Below, piece after piece: positions 14,378 to 23,557 of a stretch of DNA of 64,000 nt (position 1 is the first letter of the stretch; every line of letters begins with the position of its first letter). The position numbers and the translations under genes were made by a program. The notes beneath the pieces were generated by a model, which was not told the DNA's origin, searched no databases, and saw only the letters and a program-made list of their open reading frames with translations. Where the stretch lies: positions 9,486,001 through 9,550,000 of the forward strand of contig NZ_CP108513.1 in assembly GCF_035989285.1 (NCBI RefSeq). The letters run 5' to 3'. Source of the DNA: Streptomyces sp. NBC_01235 (lineage in GTDB: Bacteria; Actinomycetota; Actinomycetes; Streptomycetales; Streptomycetaceae).

Positions 14378-17122
14378 TTGATTCCTCAGAGCGACATGCA
14401 TGGCATCCGGCAGGCGGTTCCCGACCTGCACGCAGACGTGACCGAGCTGTACCGCGGGCTGCTCGCCGCAGCGGACCGCGGCGACCCGCTCGACGCCTAC
14501 CTTTTCGCGGCTGGCATCGTCCAGGTCAGCCATGACCGGCTGAAAGGCACCTCCTGGCTGATCAGCCGGGCGGCACGACACCTCGACGGCACCGGGCCCG
14601 GTACCGTGCTGCGACTCGCCTTGAACGGTGCCGCGACCGTTGGAGCGCTGTTGTCGGCGCACCGCCGTCTGCGGGTCTGGCTGTCAGCCGCCCAGCAGGT
14701 GACCGACGCCTTGGCAGACGCCGTCGTGGCCCTTCCACCCGATGGTGCCGAGGGCCGGGACGAGGCGACCAGGCGGACGTCGCACCTCCTGGCGCGCATA
14801 GGGGCCGAGGTGCCGGAACCAGTAGCCGTGCTGCTCGCGGACAGTCTGCTGCGGCCTCCGTCCTGCTTTCGCAGTTTTGACCAGCACCCCCGCGACGTCG
14901 TCGAGCTCGTCGCACGCTTCGCCCACCGGTATCCGGACCGGAATCGTCGGGTTGTGGTGTTCGGCCTGCTCACCTCGGGCGGCTATCTCGCCCCCCTCGT
15001 TGCGGCCGCCCTCCGGGCCGAGGGGTATGCGCGGGTGGAGGTCCGCATCACCAGACCCGCGGAAGCGGCCTCGTGGGCCGACACCGCCGCGCTGCGGTCC
15101 GCACGGCGTGACGGCGCTCTGGCCTTGTTGATCGACGATCCGCCGTCCACCGGCGAGACACTGGCCGGGGCAGTGAAGGGGCTGCGGCGCGCGGGCTTTC
15201 CAGCCGAACGAATCGTCATGCTCCTCGCCGCCTTCGACGACCGACCGCTTCCCGGATCCATCGCCGGATGTCCGAGTGTCGTCCTGCCGCCGGCCGACTG
15301 GCACATCCGCGACCGAATGCGGGAGAAGGAACTGCGCCGCAGTCTGGCCGAGTTGCTGCCGGATCAGGAGGTGCTGACGATTGCCGTGGGGGAGCCGGAT
15401 CTTCCCTCCCGCTGGTCCCATGTCGCGGTGTCGTTCACCGCCGTGGTACGCGCCGGCTCCGGACACAGGGAACTGCACATGGTCGCGCAGGGCGCTGGGA
15501 CCGGCTACTTCGGCCGCCACGCCGTCGAGGTCGCCGACGCGCTCGACGGTCTTGTGCCCCGGGTGTACGGGTTCCACGACGGAGTGCTTCTGCGGGACCG
15601 CCTGCCGGGGGAGCCGGGCCGGCTGCTGGACCTTGCCCCGACGCAACACGTCCTGGTGGCGGATGTCGCCCGATACGTCGCCCGCCGTCGTGAGCGGCTG
15701 CCGCTCGCATCGGATCGCAGCTCGCTGCTGAAGGGGCGTCAGCCGGTCTGGGAGGTCGGCGCGCGGGTGTTCGCCGACAGGTGCGGACGGCTGGCGGGCC
15801 CTCTGCGACCACTGCTGATCGATCCGCTGCTGCGTGACCTGTTGCGCACCGAGGCGGCCTCACTGGTGGACGGGCAGACGGCCTTCGGACGCTGGTGGCC
15901 TGGTCCCGAGGGATGGGCCAAGGCTGACTTTGACGAAGGGTTCTTCAGCCATCTGGACCTGGCGGACTATGACGCGGCCTACGATCTGGCAGGCGCGGCG
16001 CAAGCCCTGCCCGAGCACGCAGACCAGTTGCTGGGCGACTACGAACGGCTCACGGGCAGCCGGATCCCGGCCGCCCGATGGTGTGTGTACCAGGCTGTGC
16101 ACGGCTGGAACGCCGAGCGACTTGCCGGTTCGGCCCCCGGTTCCACTGTGCACGAGGCCACCGCCCGACGGACGCGGTCCCGGGCCGTTCAGGAGTATCT
16201 CGCCGGCCTCTATCTGGCGGACCTCGATCTCCAAGGCGACGATCTCGCGCAAGTGCACCCACGCCTTCCGGGAGGGTGGTGCGCCTTGGACGTGGATGGT
16301 GTGCTGGAGACGGACGTGTCCGGCGCCCCAGTATCCACACCGACCGGGATGCTTGCCCTGCGGGGACTGCTCGCCCATGGGCACCAGGTACTGCTCGCCA
16401 CCGGACGTCCGGTACCGGAGGTGCGCGACCGCTGCCGTGCGTACGGGCTGCCTGGTGGCGTCGCCGAATACGGCGCCGTTGTGTACGACTCCGCGCGTGA
16501 CCGCGAGACCTCACTCGTGACCGGCCCCGACCCCTCCGCTTTGGCCGGTCTGCTCTCAGGGCTGCCGTCCGTGGCACTTGACCCGCAGTACCGGCGGTGC
16601 GTGCGGGCGCACCGGGGCTCCGGCACGCACCGCTCAGCGTTGGACGACGCGACCGTGCGCGAGGTGACCCGCCGTCCCGAAGCCGCTGGTTTCGCCGTCG
16701 TCCAGGGCGAGACCCAGACCGACTTCGTTCCCGTGGGCGTCGACAAGGCAGCGGGCCTCGCGGCGCTGCTGAACCTGCTCGGCGCCCCCGCTGGTGCCCG
16801 CCCCGTGCTGGCCGTGGGCGACAGCGCCACCGACATCCCGCTACTGCGGTGGGCGCGCAACGGCTTTGCGCCAGGCAACGCCGCCCCGGCGGTACGGGCG
16901 GCGGGGCTCACGGTCCTGCGCCGGCCCTGCCAGGCCGGGCTGGCCGACGCGGTGGAGCGACTGCTGGGGCACCGCCCGGGCGGCTGCCCTCGCTGCCGCG
17001 CGCCTGGGCTGTCCCCCGCCGACACGGCACTGACGGCTCTGCTGGCAGTGCCGGAGGCCGGCCGGGCGGGAATGCCTGTCCGGCTGGCCAGGCTTGCTGT
17101 GGCGCGTGCGGGTCTCCGCTGA
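14378..17122 (+). CDS. 914-aa phosphoribosyltransferase / kinase-like / HAD-phosphatase fusion
   Basis: Three modules are visible. Residues ~190-300 carry a type-I PRTase core with the PRPP loop LLIDDPPSTGET (250-261), preceded by VVVFGLLTSGGYLAPLV. Residues ~345-600 are a kinase-like region with GTGYFGRHAVEVADALDG (ATP-loop-like), DGVLLRDRLPGE and AKADFDEGFFSHLDLADYD. Residues ~633-860 are a Cof-type HAD phosphatase with DVDGVLETD, LLATGRP, Lys790 and GDSATDIPLL, all intact. A CPRC knuckle is at 870-873. The start ATG at 14378 follows a weak GGAGG. It lies between two FemAB-like genes in one direction. The combination suggests synthesis, phosphorylation and dephosphorylation of a ribosylated intermediate (inference); no exact family is recognised. 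Confidence 0.75.
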   Translation: MIPQSDMHGIRQAVPDLHADVTELYRGLLAAADRGDPLDAYLFAAGIVQVSHDRLKGTSWLISRAARHLDGTGPGTVLRLALNGAATVGALLSAHRRLRVWLSAAQQVTDALADAVVALPPDGAEGRDEATRRTSHLLARIGAEVPEPVAVLLADSLLRPPSCFRSFDQHPRDVVELVARFAHRYPDRNRRVVVFGLLTSGGYLAPLVAAALRAEGYARVEVRITRPAEAASWADTAALRSARRDGALALLIDDPPSTGETLAGAVKGLRRAGFPAERIVMLLAAFDDRPLPGSIAGCPSVVLPPADWHIRDRMREKELRRSLAELLPDQEVLTIAVGEPDLPSRWSHVAVSFTAVVRAGSGHRELHMVAQGAGTGYFGRHAVEVADALDGLVPRVYGFHDGVLLRDRLPGEPGRLLDLAPTQHVLVADVARYVARRRERLPLASDRSSLLKGRQPVWEVGARVFADRCGRLAGPLRPLLIDPLLRDLLRTEAASLVDGQTAFGRWWPGPEGWAKADFDEGFFSHLDLADYDAAYDLAGAAQALPEHADQLLGDYERLTGSRIPAARWCVYQAVHGWNAERLAGSAPGSTVHEATARRTRSRAVQEYLAGLYLADLDLQGDDLAQVHPRLPGGWCALDVDGVLETDVSGAPVSTPTGMLALRGLLAHGHQVLLATGRPVPEVRDRCRAYGLPGGVAEYGAVVYDSARDRETSLVTGPDPSALAGLLSGLPSVALDPQYRRCVRAHRGSGTHRSALDDATVREVTRRPEAAGFAVVQGETQTDFVPVGVDKAAGLAALLNLLGAPAGARPVLAVGDSATDIPLLRWARNGFAPGNAAPAVRAAGLTVLRRPCQAGLADAVERLLGHRPGGCPRCRAPGLSPADTALTALLAVPEAGRAGMPVRLARLAVARAGLR

Positions 17123-17152
17123 CGGACGAGTCCACAACGTGAGGAGGCGGAG

Positions 17153-18286
17153 ATGAGTCACCGGCAGGTACGGCCGCGCGAATCGCGGGAATGGGAGATC
17201 CGTACCGGCAACGGGCCGGTACGCGCCACGAGTCCGGTTCCGCGAGAGACCTGGGCGCGAGTGCTCGCCGCCGACCCCGGAGCCATGGTGTTCCACCTGC
17301 CCGAATGGTTGGACTGCCTTTGCGCGGTCGGTGGCTGGAAGGACGCCGGTCGGCTCTACCGGACTGGTGACGGCCGGGAGCTCGTCCTGCCAATGGTGTG
17401 TCGGCCGGCGCGGCCGCACCTGCTCGCCGTGCGGGCGTCGCTTCCCCCCGGCTGGGGCACGGGAGGCATTCTGGCGCCCGGAGGGGTGCGGCCCGAGGAG
17501 GTCGACCTCATTCTTGCCGACCTCGTCACCGATCGGGCGCTGCGCACCAGACTCCGTCCCTCCTTCGACGCCGCATATGCGTGGCCGGGCCCGGCGCCGG
17601 GATTCGTCTCCGTGCCGCGCACCGTGCATGTTCTCGACCTTGACGGCGGTATGGACGCCATATGGTCCAAGCGATGGTCTGCAAACACGCGAAGGCACAT
17701 GCGCGTCGCGGAACGCAGGGCCGAGGAGGCCGGGCTGATCATTGAGACCGGGAATTCGCCGCAACTGGTCGAGCACTTCTACGACCTTTACCTGCGGTGG
17801 CTCGACCGGCTGGCGCGGGAACGGCACGTGCCCCCGGTCGTGATGCGAAGGCGAGGCCGGCGCTCGGAGCCGCTTGCCAAGTTCCACGCGGTCGCCGCTG
17901 CCCTTCCGGGTGCCTGCCGCATCCGGGTCGCCACTGTTGAGGGCAGACCCGTGGCCGCGATGATCACGCTGCTCCACGGTGAGGTCGGCGTCTACTGGCG
18001 CGGCTACAGTGACAAGGAGACGGCCGGTCGGCTGAGAGCGAATTACCTTCTTCATCTCCGCTCCATCGAGGAGGCCTGTGATGCGGGTTGCCGCTACTAC
18101 GAGATGGGGGAGTCCGGAGGGATCGCTTCGTTGGAGCAGTTCAAGGTGCGCCTCGGCGGCGAGGAGCGGCCCCTCACGGAGTACCGGCTGGAACGGGAAC
18201 CGCTGACGCGCTTGCAGGGCCGGATGGACGGTATCCGTGGAGCCGCGGAGCACTGGATTTCCGAGCGGGGAACTGAGGGTCCCTGA
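17153..18286 (+). CDS. FemAB/CelD-like GNAT acyltransferase (copy 2)
   Basis: This 377-aa member of the same Acetyltransf_6 family as 13180-14268 shares the order of motifs: LDLDGGMDAIWSKRWSANTR near residue 163, an ATVEGRPVAAMITLLHG strand pair, and RSIEEACDAGCRYYEMGESG in the C-terminal GNAT unit. ATG at 17153 has GGAGGCGGAG upstream. It begins 30 bp after the 914-aa fusion and is therefore probably in the same operon. Likely target is a sugar amine or surface glycan. It ends close to the convergent flippase gene. Confidence 0.82.
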   Translation: MSHRQVRPRESREWEIRTGNGPVRATSPVPRETWARVLAADPGAMVFHLPEWLDCLCAVGGWKDAGRLYRTGDGRELVLPMVCRPARPHLLAVRASLPPGWGTGGILAPGGVRPEEVDLILADLVTDRALRTRLRPSFDAAYAWPGPAPGFVSVPRTVHVLDLDGGMDAIWSKRWSANTRRHMRVAERRAEEAGLIIETGNSPQLVEHFYDLYLRWLDRLARERHVPPVVMRRRGRRSEPLAKFHAVAAALPGACRIRVATVEGRPVAAMITLLHGEVGVYWRGYSDKETAGRLRANYLLHLRSIEEACDAGCRYYEMGESGGIASLEQFKVRLGGEERPLTEYRLEREPLTRLQGRMDGIRGAAEHWISERGTEGP

Positions 18287-18374
18287 GAACTCGTACCGAT
18301 CATGATCGTGTTGCGAGCTCTTGAGGCCGGATGCGCCGGAGCGATCAGCCGTCTCCTGTGGTGACTCGTCTCCT

Positions 18375-19685
18375 TCATCCCGTCCGCGGTGCCGACCGGC
18401 CGACAGGCAGCCACAGCCGCTTCTGCCACCACAGCCACAAGGCCACCGTGGTCTGTGCGATGAGCCAGCCCGCGCCGACCCCTGCGATGCCCAGCACTGG
18501 CAGCAGCACCAGGGACAGGCCGGTGGACAGCGAGCAGACCACGGCCAGGATGCCCATCAGCATGCGCAGTCGGCGCTGGGCACGGCAGGCGCTGACGGCG
18601 GTGATCACCACCAGATTGGGGACGGCCGACAGAGCCACCAGCCGGAGCAGTCCGGCCCCATTCCGTGCGTAGTCGGCACCGAACACCCGCAGCACCAGGG
18701 GTGCCGCCGCGCAGAGCACCACCGTGCCCGCCACCAGGAGCATCCCGGTGTGCCGTAGCACCTTGCGGCACTGCTTGACCAATTGAGCCGGGTCGTTCGC
18801 CGCCTCCACGATGAGCGATTCACCCATGCTGGCGTTCAGTTGGTACAGCGAGAACCCGGCGAGCCAGGCCAGTGAGAAGAATCCTGCCTGGTCGGGTCCG
18901 AGGCGGTTGAGGATGAGGATCGGGAGCAAGGCGGTTGCGCCGAGCCAGAACAGCGCGGCGACGTAGTCCGCCATGATGTAGCCGGCCGTGGGCCTGCTGG
19001 CGTCGGCGCGCTCGTCCAGCGCGGTCTCGGCGTGCCGGGGGAAGGCCCTGGCATACAGGAAGCCGTTGGTGACAGTGACGGCGACGGCAATCGCGAGCGT
19101 CCACGACAGCAGAATTCCGCTTGCCGGCAGGGTGACGGCCAACACCCCCACCAGTACGATCTTCGCCACCGCGAACACGGCGTTTTCCAGTACCACCCAG
19201 TCCGTGCGCCGAAGCCCGGTCAGTACCCCGTCCTGGATGACGAAGACCGCGTATGCCGCGCTCGCCAGGACGAAGCAGGGCCCCAGGAGCGGGTCGTGCA
19301 GGAAGCCCAGTCCCGGCGAGAGCACGGGCTGCAGAAGCAGGAACGCTCCCGCGAGGAACACGGTCGATGCGCAGGCCGCCAAATAGGCCCTGGTCACCAA
19401 CCGGCGGGTGCGTTGTGCCGCCGTGGGTACGAAGCGGAGCAGCACGTTGGTCAGATTGAGCTGGCCCACACCCGCGAGCAGCATCATCGCCGACACCGCC
19501 GAGTAGTTGCGGCCCACCGTGTCGGCGTCGTAGTTGTGGGCGGCGAATGCCCAGTATGCCGCCCCCAGGGCCGCGGTCAGGACCGAATTGAACGTCAGCA
19601 CGTGGCCGTTGCGCAGCAACTGGTCTCTGGATCGCAGGGCCCCCTCGTCGGTCCCCCGCAGGAGCTTCCCCAGTCCCGAGCTCAT
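18375..19685 (-). CDS. polysaccharide flippase, MATE/Wzx type
   Basis: This 436-aa integral membrane protein has about 12 hydrophobic helices in the order expected for MOP-superfamily exporters of lipid-linked glycans: an N-terminal conserved FNSVLTAALGAAYWAFAA, a central polar loop with ASRPTAGYIMADYVAALFWL, and helices to the C-terminus. It would translocate undecaprenyl-linked repeat units across the membrane. It stands alone on the minus strand within the polysaccharide locus and shares the intergenic region 19686-20066 with the divergent membrane protein at 20067. Confidence 0.88.
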   Translation of the reverse strand: MSSGLGKLLRGTDEGALRSRDQLLRNGHVLTFNSVLTAALGAAYWAFAAHNYDADTVGRNYSAVSAMMLLAGVGQLNLTNVLLRFVPTAAQRTRRLVTRAYLAACASTVFLAGAFLLLQPVLSPGLGFLHDPLLGPCFVLASAAYAVFVIQDGVLTGLRRTDWVVLENAVFAVAKIVLVGVLAVTLPASGILLSWTLAIAVAVTVTNGFLYARAFPRHAETALDERADASRPTAGYIMADYVAALFWLGATALLPILILNRLGPDQAGFFSLAWLAGFSLYQLNASMGESLIVEAANDPAQLVKQCRKVLRHTGMLLVAGTVVLCAAAPLVLRVFGADYARNGAGLLRLVALSAVPNLVVITAVSACRAQRRLRMLMGILAVVCSLSTGLSLVLLPVLGIAGVGAGWLIAQTTVALWLWWQKRLWLPVGRSAPRTG

Positions 19686-19956
19686 CGTGATCGCCCGTAG
19701 GTGGCTCCCGGGCGCATGGGGTCCGGGCTCGGCGGCGACGATTGGCCCGTACGGGCAGTCTGCGTTTGAGGTGACTCCATGAGGCAGCTACGCATCGTTG
19801 TGCCTCCGGGCTGTTCGTTCTGCCCAGCCTAAGTCGGAAGCGACCGGCCTGCGACCGGAGCGGTATCCGGCCTGACCGCCACAAACTGCCGATCACAACC
19901 AACGACAGTAATGTGATGTTTCGACCGTTTTGCGACATGGCGAGAGAAGATCGCTG

Positions 19957-20000
19957 GCGTTGTACCGACGAACGGGGTCTGCGTTGTACCGACGAACGGG
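19957..20000. repeat. direct repeat of a 20-bp unit, period 24
   Basis: GCGTTGTACCGACGAACGGG occurs at 19957-19976 and again, identical, at 19981-20000. The repeats lie about 70-110 bp upstream of the start at 20067 in the 381-bp intergenic region between divergent genes. They could be a duplicated protein-binding site or simple slippage. Apart from this and an A+T-richer stretch at 19890-19930, no gene or RNA is seen in the gap. Confidence 0.9.
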
Positions 20001-20066
20001 AGTGCCGCCGTACGTGCCCGTGACGCCGCGCATCGTCGCTGCACCCGCTCCGCGGGAGGCGTCCTC

Positions 20067-21869
20067 ATGGATGAGCACCCGACGCTGACGAGCGGTCGCT
20101 TGGGGGCGCTCGTCAGTGCCACAGCCCGGCGGACCGGTCCGCCGGGCACTGCGCAACGCCAGTGGTGCGCACGGGTGGCCTTGCCCGTCGCGCTCGCCCT
20201 GTGGCTGGCGTCCCTGCGTGGTGTGGACCTGACCGGCATGGCGGATTTGGGCCTGCTGCAGGTGCTCCCGGTACTGTTCTGGGTCGCTCTGGGCCTGCTG
20301 GCCCTCGGCTTCTGCCTGGCGCTGTCCGACCGACGGACCGCCAACGGCTGGTTCGCGGCCTACGTCCTGGGATTGGTCGCGGTCATTCACGCCACACCCA
20401 CGCTGCTCTATCCGACTCTGCGCTACGGCTGGGCGTGGAAGCACGTCGCGATTGTCGACGCGGTGATCCGGAACGACGGAAGAGTCCCGAATGCGGGCAA
20501 GCTCGACCTCTACAACCAATGGCCCGGCTTCTTCCACCTCAACGCGTTTTTCCTGCAGGTGACGGGCCTTGAGTCGTCGCAAAGCATTGCGGTCTGGACC
20601 CCGCCGGTCTTCAACGCGCTGCTGCTTGCCCCCCTGCTGTTGATCTACCGGGCGGTGACGCGTGACCGGCGGCTGATCTGGGGAGCCGCGTGGGTCTACT
20701 ACTCGTGCTCCTGGGTGGGGCAGGACTACTTCGCTCCCCAGGCATTCGCGTTTCTGCTCTTCGTGACGCTGATCGCCCTGGTCCTGGCTCAGCTGCCCTC
20801 CTCGGCACGCCGTCCCCCGGGCTCCACGCCCACCGGCTGGCCGCTCGGCAGGCTGGTGATCGTACTGCTGATCGAGGGGGTGGTGATCTGCTCGCATCCC
20901 CTGACACCGCTGATGATGATCAGCGCCCTGGTGGCGCTGTCGCTTCCGCGCCGTAACCGACGTGTGATGCTGCCGGTCGCGGCCGGTGCGGTGCTCCTGA
21001 CGGCGGCTTGGGACGCTACCGTCGCAAAGCCCTATGTCTCGTCCAATCTGCACCAGTTCCTGGGCGCGCTGGTCCAGCCCGACGCCAACGTCGTCTCCGG
21101 ACTGGCCGCGTTGGGTACTGCGGCCCCGGGACAGGTTCAGGTGTCCTGGATCGACCGTGGTCTTTCCGCCGCCGTCTTCCTGCTGGCGGCCGTCGCTTTC
21201 CTGACTCGCTCATGGACCCGTCGTACCGGTCTTCCCCTGCTCGTACTGGCTCCACTGCCGCTGCTGGTCGCGAATGCGTACGGCGGCGAGATGATCTTCC
21301 GCGCCTATCTGTTCGCGCTGCCTGCAGCCGCCTTCCTGGTCGCCACGCTGTTCTTCCAGTGGGGCCGGCGACCGCTGCTTCGCTCCCTCGCTGTCTATCC
21401 CGTGCTGTTGGCGCTGCTCGGCGGGCTGCTCTTCGGCTACTACGGCAAGGAAGCGGCGAACTACTTCACCAAGGACGAGGTCGCCGCCGGCCGCTTCGTC
21501 ACAGCAACTCGTCCCGGATCCCTGATCGTCTCCCTGACCTCGGCCGTTCCAGGTCTGGACGCGTATTACGACAAGCATCCCCACTTGCAACTGGACCAGC
21601 AGGAACTCAGCGACCGGCGGCGGCTGGTGCGGGATCCGCTGGCCGGCCTGGAGCCATTCCTCGCGCACGCCACCGCGGCCAAGCCGGCCTACATTGTCCT
21701 GAGCAGGGCGCAGGCCGCCGAGTGCTACCTCAACGGGACCCTCCCCGCCGACCTCGTGCAGCGCCTGGAGTCCGAGATTCCGAAGGCGCGCGGCTTCGTG
21801 ACCGTCTACCGCAACAAGGACGCCGTCGTCTACCGCTACGAGAACCCGAGCAAGGGAGGGGGGCGATGA
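20067..21869 (+). CDS. large polytopic membrane protein, possible GT-C glycosyltransferase or polymerase
   Basis: This 600-aa protein has roughly 11-13 hydrophobic helices between residues 38 and 455 and a soluble C-terminal domain (~460-600). The first extracytoplasmic loop contains RYGWAWKHVAIVDAVIRNDG and YNQWPGFFHLNAFF, the type of acidic/aromatic loop seen in lipid-sugar-dependent GT-C enzymes. In a locus with a flippase and GT2 enzymes but no obvious Wzy, it is the best candidate for the polymerase or a translocated-sugar transferase (inference). ATG at 20067 follows CGGGAGG. The next gene overlaps by ATGA. Confidence 0.7.
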   Translation: MDEHPTLTSGRLGALVSATARRTGPPGTAQRQWCARVALPVALALWLASLRGVDLTGMADLGLLQVLPVLFWVALGLLALGFCLALSDRRTANGWFAAYVLGLVAVIHATPTLLYPTLRYGWAWKHVAIVDAVIRNDGRVPNAGKLDLYNQWPGFFHLNAFFLQVTGLESSQSIAVWTPPVFNALLLAPLLLIYRAVTRDRRLIWGAAWVYYSCSWVGQDYFAPQAFAFLLFVTLIALVLAQLPSSARRPPGSTPTGWPLGRLVIVLLIEGVVICSHPLTPLMMISALVALSLPRRNRRVMLPVAAGAVLLTAAWDATVAKPYVSSNLHQFLGALVQPDANVVSGLAALGTAAPGQVQVSWIDRGLSAAVFLLAAVAFLTRSWTRRTGLPLLVLAPLPLLVANAYGGEMIFRAYLFALPAAAFLVATLFFQWGRRPLLRSLAVYPVLLALLGGLLFGYYGKEAANYFTKDEVAAGRFVTATRPGSLIVSLTSAVPGLDAYYDKHPHLQLDQQELSDRRRLVRDPLAGLEPFLAHATAAKPAYIVLSRAQAAECYLNGTLPADLVQRLESEIPKARGFVTVYRNKDAVVYRYENPSKGGGR

Positions 21870-22507
21870 CCCTGCTCCGCACGGGACTTGCGCCGCGTTG
21901 GGGACTCCCGCTCCGCTGCGGCCTCGCGGTGTCCGGCTGGCTGGCTGTGGCGGCGGAAACCGAACTTTCGGCCGGTAGCGCCCTGCGTGCCCTGGTCACG
22001 GCGGTGTTTCTGTTGGTCTGCCCGGGCCTGGCGGCCGCTCGGTGGGCCCGGTCGGCGGAGGAGCGCGAGATCGGCTGGACGGCCATCCTGGAGACGGCCG
22101 TCCTGGCTGTGGTGGTCAGTCTTGCGCTGTCGGTACTGGCCGTCGTGCCTTTCTACCTGAATGGTGCGTTCACCACCCTCCGCGTGTTGATGGCGCTCGC
22201 CGTCGTCACCTCCAGCCTGGCACTGCTGCCACTGCCCGGCCGCGCCGGCCCCCGGGCCCTGCGGGCCGCCCCGGATCCCGATCCGGTGGCGCCGCCGGCC
22301 GACCCGTCCCAGCCGCTTGCACCGGAGCGAGAAACCACCAAGGACCCTGGCGCTTCCCGGAACACCGGACCCGCCCGGCGCGGCGGTCCGGCCGCCGACC
22401 GCCCGGCGCAACCCGGTGGGCGGGTCCCGGGCCTCCTGCCGTTCGTCGCCGGTACCGGCCTGGCCGTGGGGGTCACCGTCGTGATCGCGGCCCGCAGGCG
22501 GCGGTAG
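21866..22507 (+). CDS. membrane protein of unknown function
   Basis: This 213-aa protein starts at an ATG overlapping the stop of the previous gene (ATGA) behind GGGAGGGGG, so it is translationally coupled. It has four hydrophobic segments in the first 115 residues, then a long Pro/Ala/Arg-rich cytoplasmic or wall linker (~120-190), and a final helix VAGTGLAVGVTVVIAARRRR with a positive tail resembling a membrane anchor. No named family is recognised. Probably an accessory of the preceding polytopic protein. Confidence 0.7.
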   Translation: MTLLRTGLAPRWGLPLRCGLAVSGWLAVAAETELSAGSALRALVTAVFLLVCPGLAAARWARSAEEREIGWTAILETAVLAVVVSLALSVLAVVPFYLNGAFTTLRVLMALAVVTSSLALLPLPGRAGPRALRAAPDPDPVAPPADPSQPLAPERETTKDPGASRNTGPARRGGPAADRPAQPGGRVPGLLPFVAGTGLAVGVTVVIAARRRR

Positions 22508-22509
22508 TC

Positions 22510-23319
22510 GTGCCGCTCCGGCGGGTCCGACGGGCCCTCGCCGCGAGCGCGCTGTTCCTGACGGCGTCTTGCGGGGGCGCGACCGTACCGGAGCCGCCTG
22601 CTCCGGGCCACTGGAAGCTGGTCTTCCACGACGAGTTCGACGGATCGCCCCTCGATACCCGCCGCTGGGCCACCTGCTACGACTGGAACCGGAACGGGTG
22701 CACCAACAGCAGCAACCACGAGGAGCAGTGGTACCTCCCCGGCCAGGTCTCCGTGAGGGATGGTGCAGTATCCCTGACTGCCGTCCGCCGCGTCACCCGG
22801 GGCAGCGACGGCAAGACCTATCCGTGGACGTCCGGCATGATCTCCACCGGCCGTGACCACTGGGATGCCCGCCCCCGGCGGACCTTCACCTACGGGTACT
22901 TCGAGGCGGCCATCAGGATTCCTCCGCAGGCCGGCATGTTCCCGGCCTTCTGGATGATGCCCGCGTCCCGGTACACGCCTCCTGAACTGGACATCATGGA
23001 GTTCCTCGGAAGCACCCGGCAGGTCTCGATGTTCACGCACTGGCGGGGGCGGGACGGTGTCCCCCGGAAGGAGCGGGAGACCTATGGTCCGGTGAACTTC
23101 CATGCCAGGTACCACGTGTTCGCGCTCCTGTGGACCCGCGACGAGCTGACCTGGTACGTGGACGGTGTCGCGCGGGCCCGGGTGACCGACCCGGAGCGCA
23201 TTCCGCACGTTCCCATGGAGGTCTTGGTCGATCTGGCCGTCGGGCTTCCGCAGTCCCCGCCGCCCTCTGTGAAATCGGCACAGATGAAGGTCGACTGGGT
23301 GCGGGTCTGGCAAGAGTGA
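22510..23319 (+). CDS. GH16 beta-glucanase-like lipoprotein
   Basis: This 269-aa protein has a lipoprotein signal: RRVRRALAASALFLTAS followed by Cys21 in the lipobox. The GH16 jelly-roll catalytic motif ELDIME (residues 159-164, nucleophile and acid/base glutamates with central Asp) is intact, with the conserved FHDEFDGSPLDTRRWATCYD early and MKVDWVRVWQE at the C-terminus. GH16 enzymes cleave or transglycosylate beta-1,3/1,4-glucans and galactans. Beside glycan-synthesis genes it likely trims or cross-links the exported polymer. GTG at 22510 lies 2 bp after the preceding stop, so coupling is likely. Confidence 0.88.
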   Translation: MPLRRVRRALAASALFLTASCGGATVPEPPAPGHWKLVFHDEFDGSPLDTRRWATCYDWNRNGCTNSSNHEEQWYLPGQVSVRDGAVSLTAVRRVTRGSDGKTYPWTSGMISTGRDHWDARPRRTFTYGYFEAAIRIPPQAGMFPAFWMMPASRYTPPELDIMEFLGSTRQVSMFTHWRGRDGVPRKERETYGPVNFHARYHVFALLWTRDELTWYVDGVARARVTDPERIPHVPMEVLVDLAVGLPQSPPPSVKSAQMKVDWVRVWQE

Positions 23320-23510
23320 CCGACTGGCGCTGCATCCGGGTGTCCGGCAGCGGCGGCACTGTCTCCCACCACTGTCGTCGACGGCCACGATCGCCCATGC
23401 AACTCGGCCCTGCACGACTCCTGGGCCCCGCTTCAGCCACTGCCGCGAAGTGATCGAGGAAATTTCGTCGGTCTCTCTTGACGCCATGCCCAAATCGGGC
23501 GAAAGTGTAG

Positions 23511-23535
23511 ATATACATCGTAAACATATGTCGTA
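23511..23535 (+). promoter_or_regulatory. A+T-rich motif, copy A (upstream of GT2)
   Basis: ATACATCGTA followed by AA and CATATGTCGTA forms an imperfect direct repeat about 23-47 bp before the start at 23558. The element resembles motifs at 34229-34249 and 53271-53294, sharing TA(C/T)(G/A)TCGTA. In DNA of this composition such an A+T-rich run is conspicuous. Probably a regulator binding site or an alternative promoter. TTGACG at 23478-23483 lies upstream. Confidence 0.5.
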
Positions 23536-23557
23536 GGCGTTCGGAGGCACGAGATCC

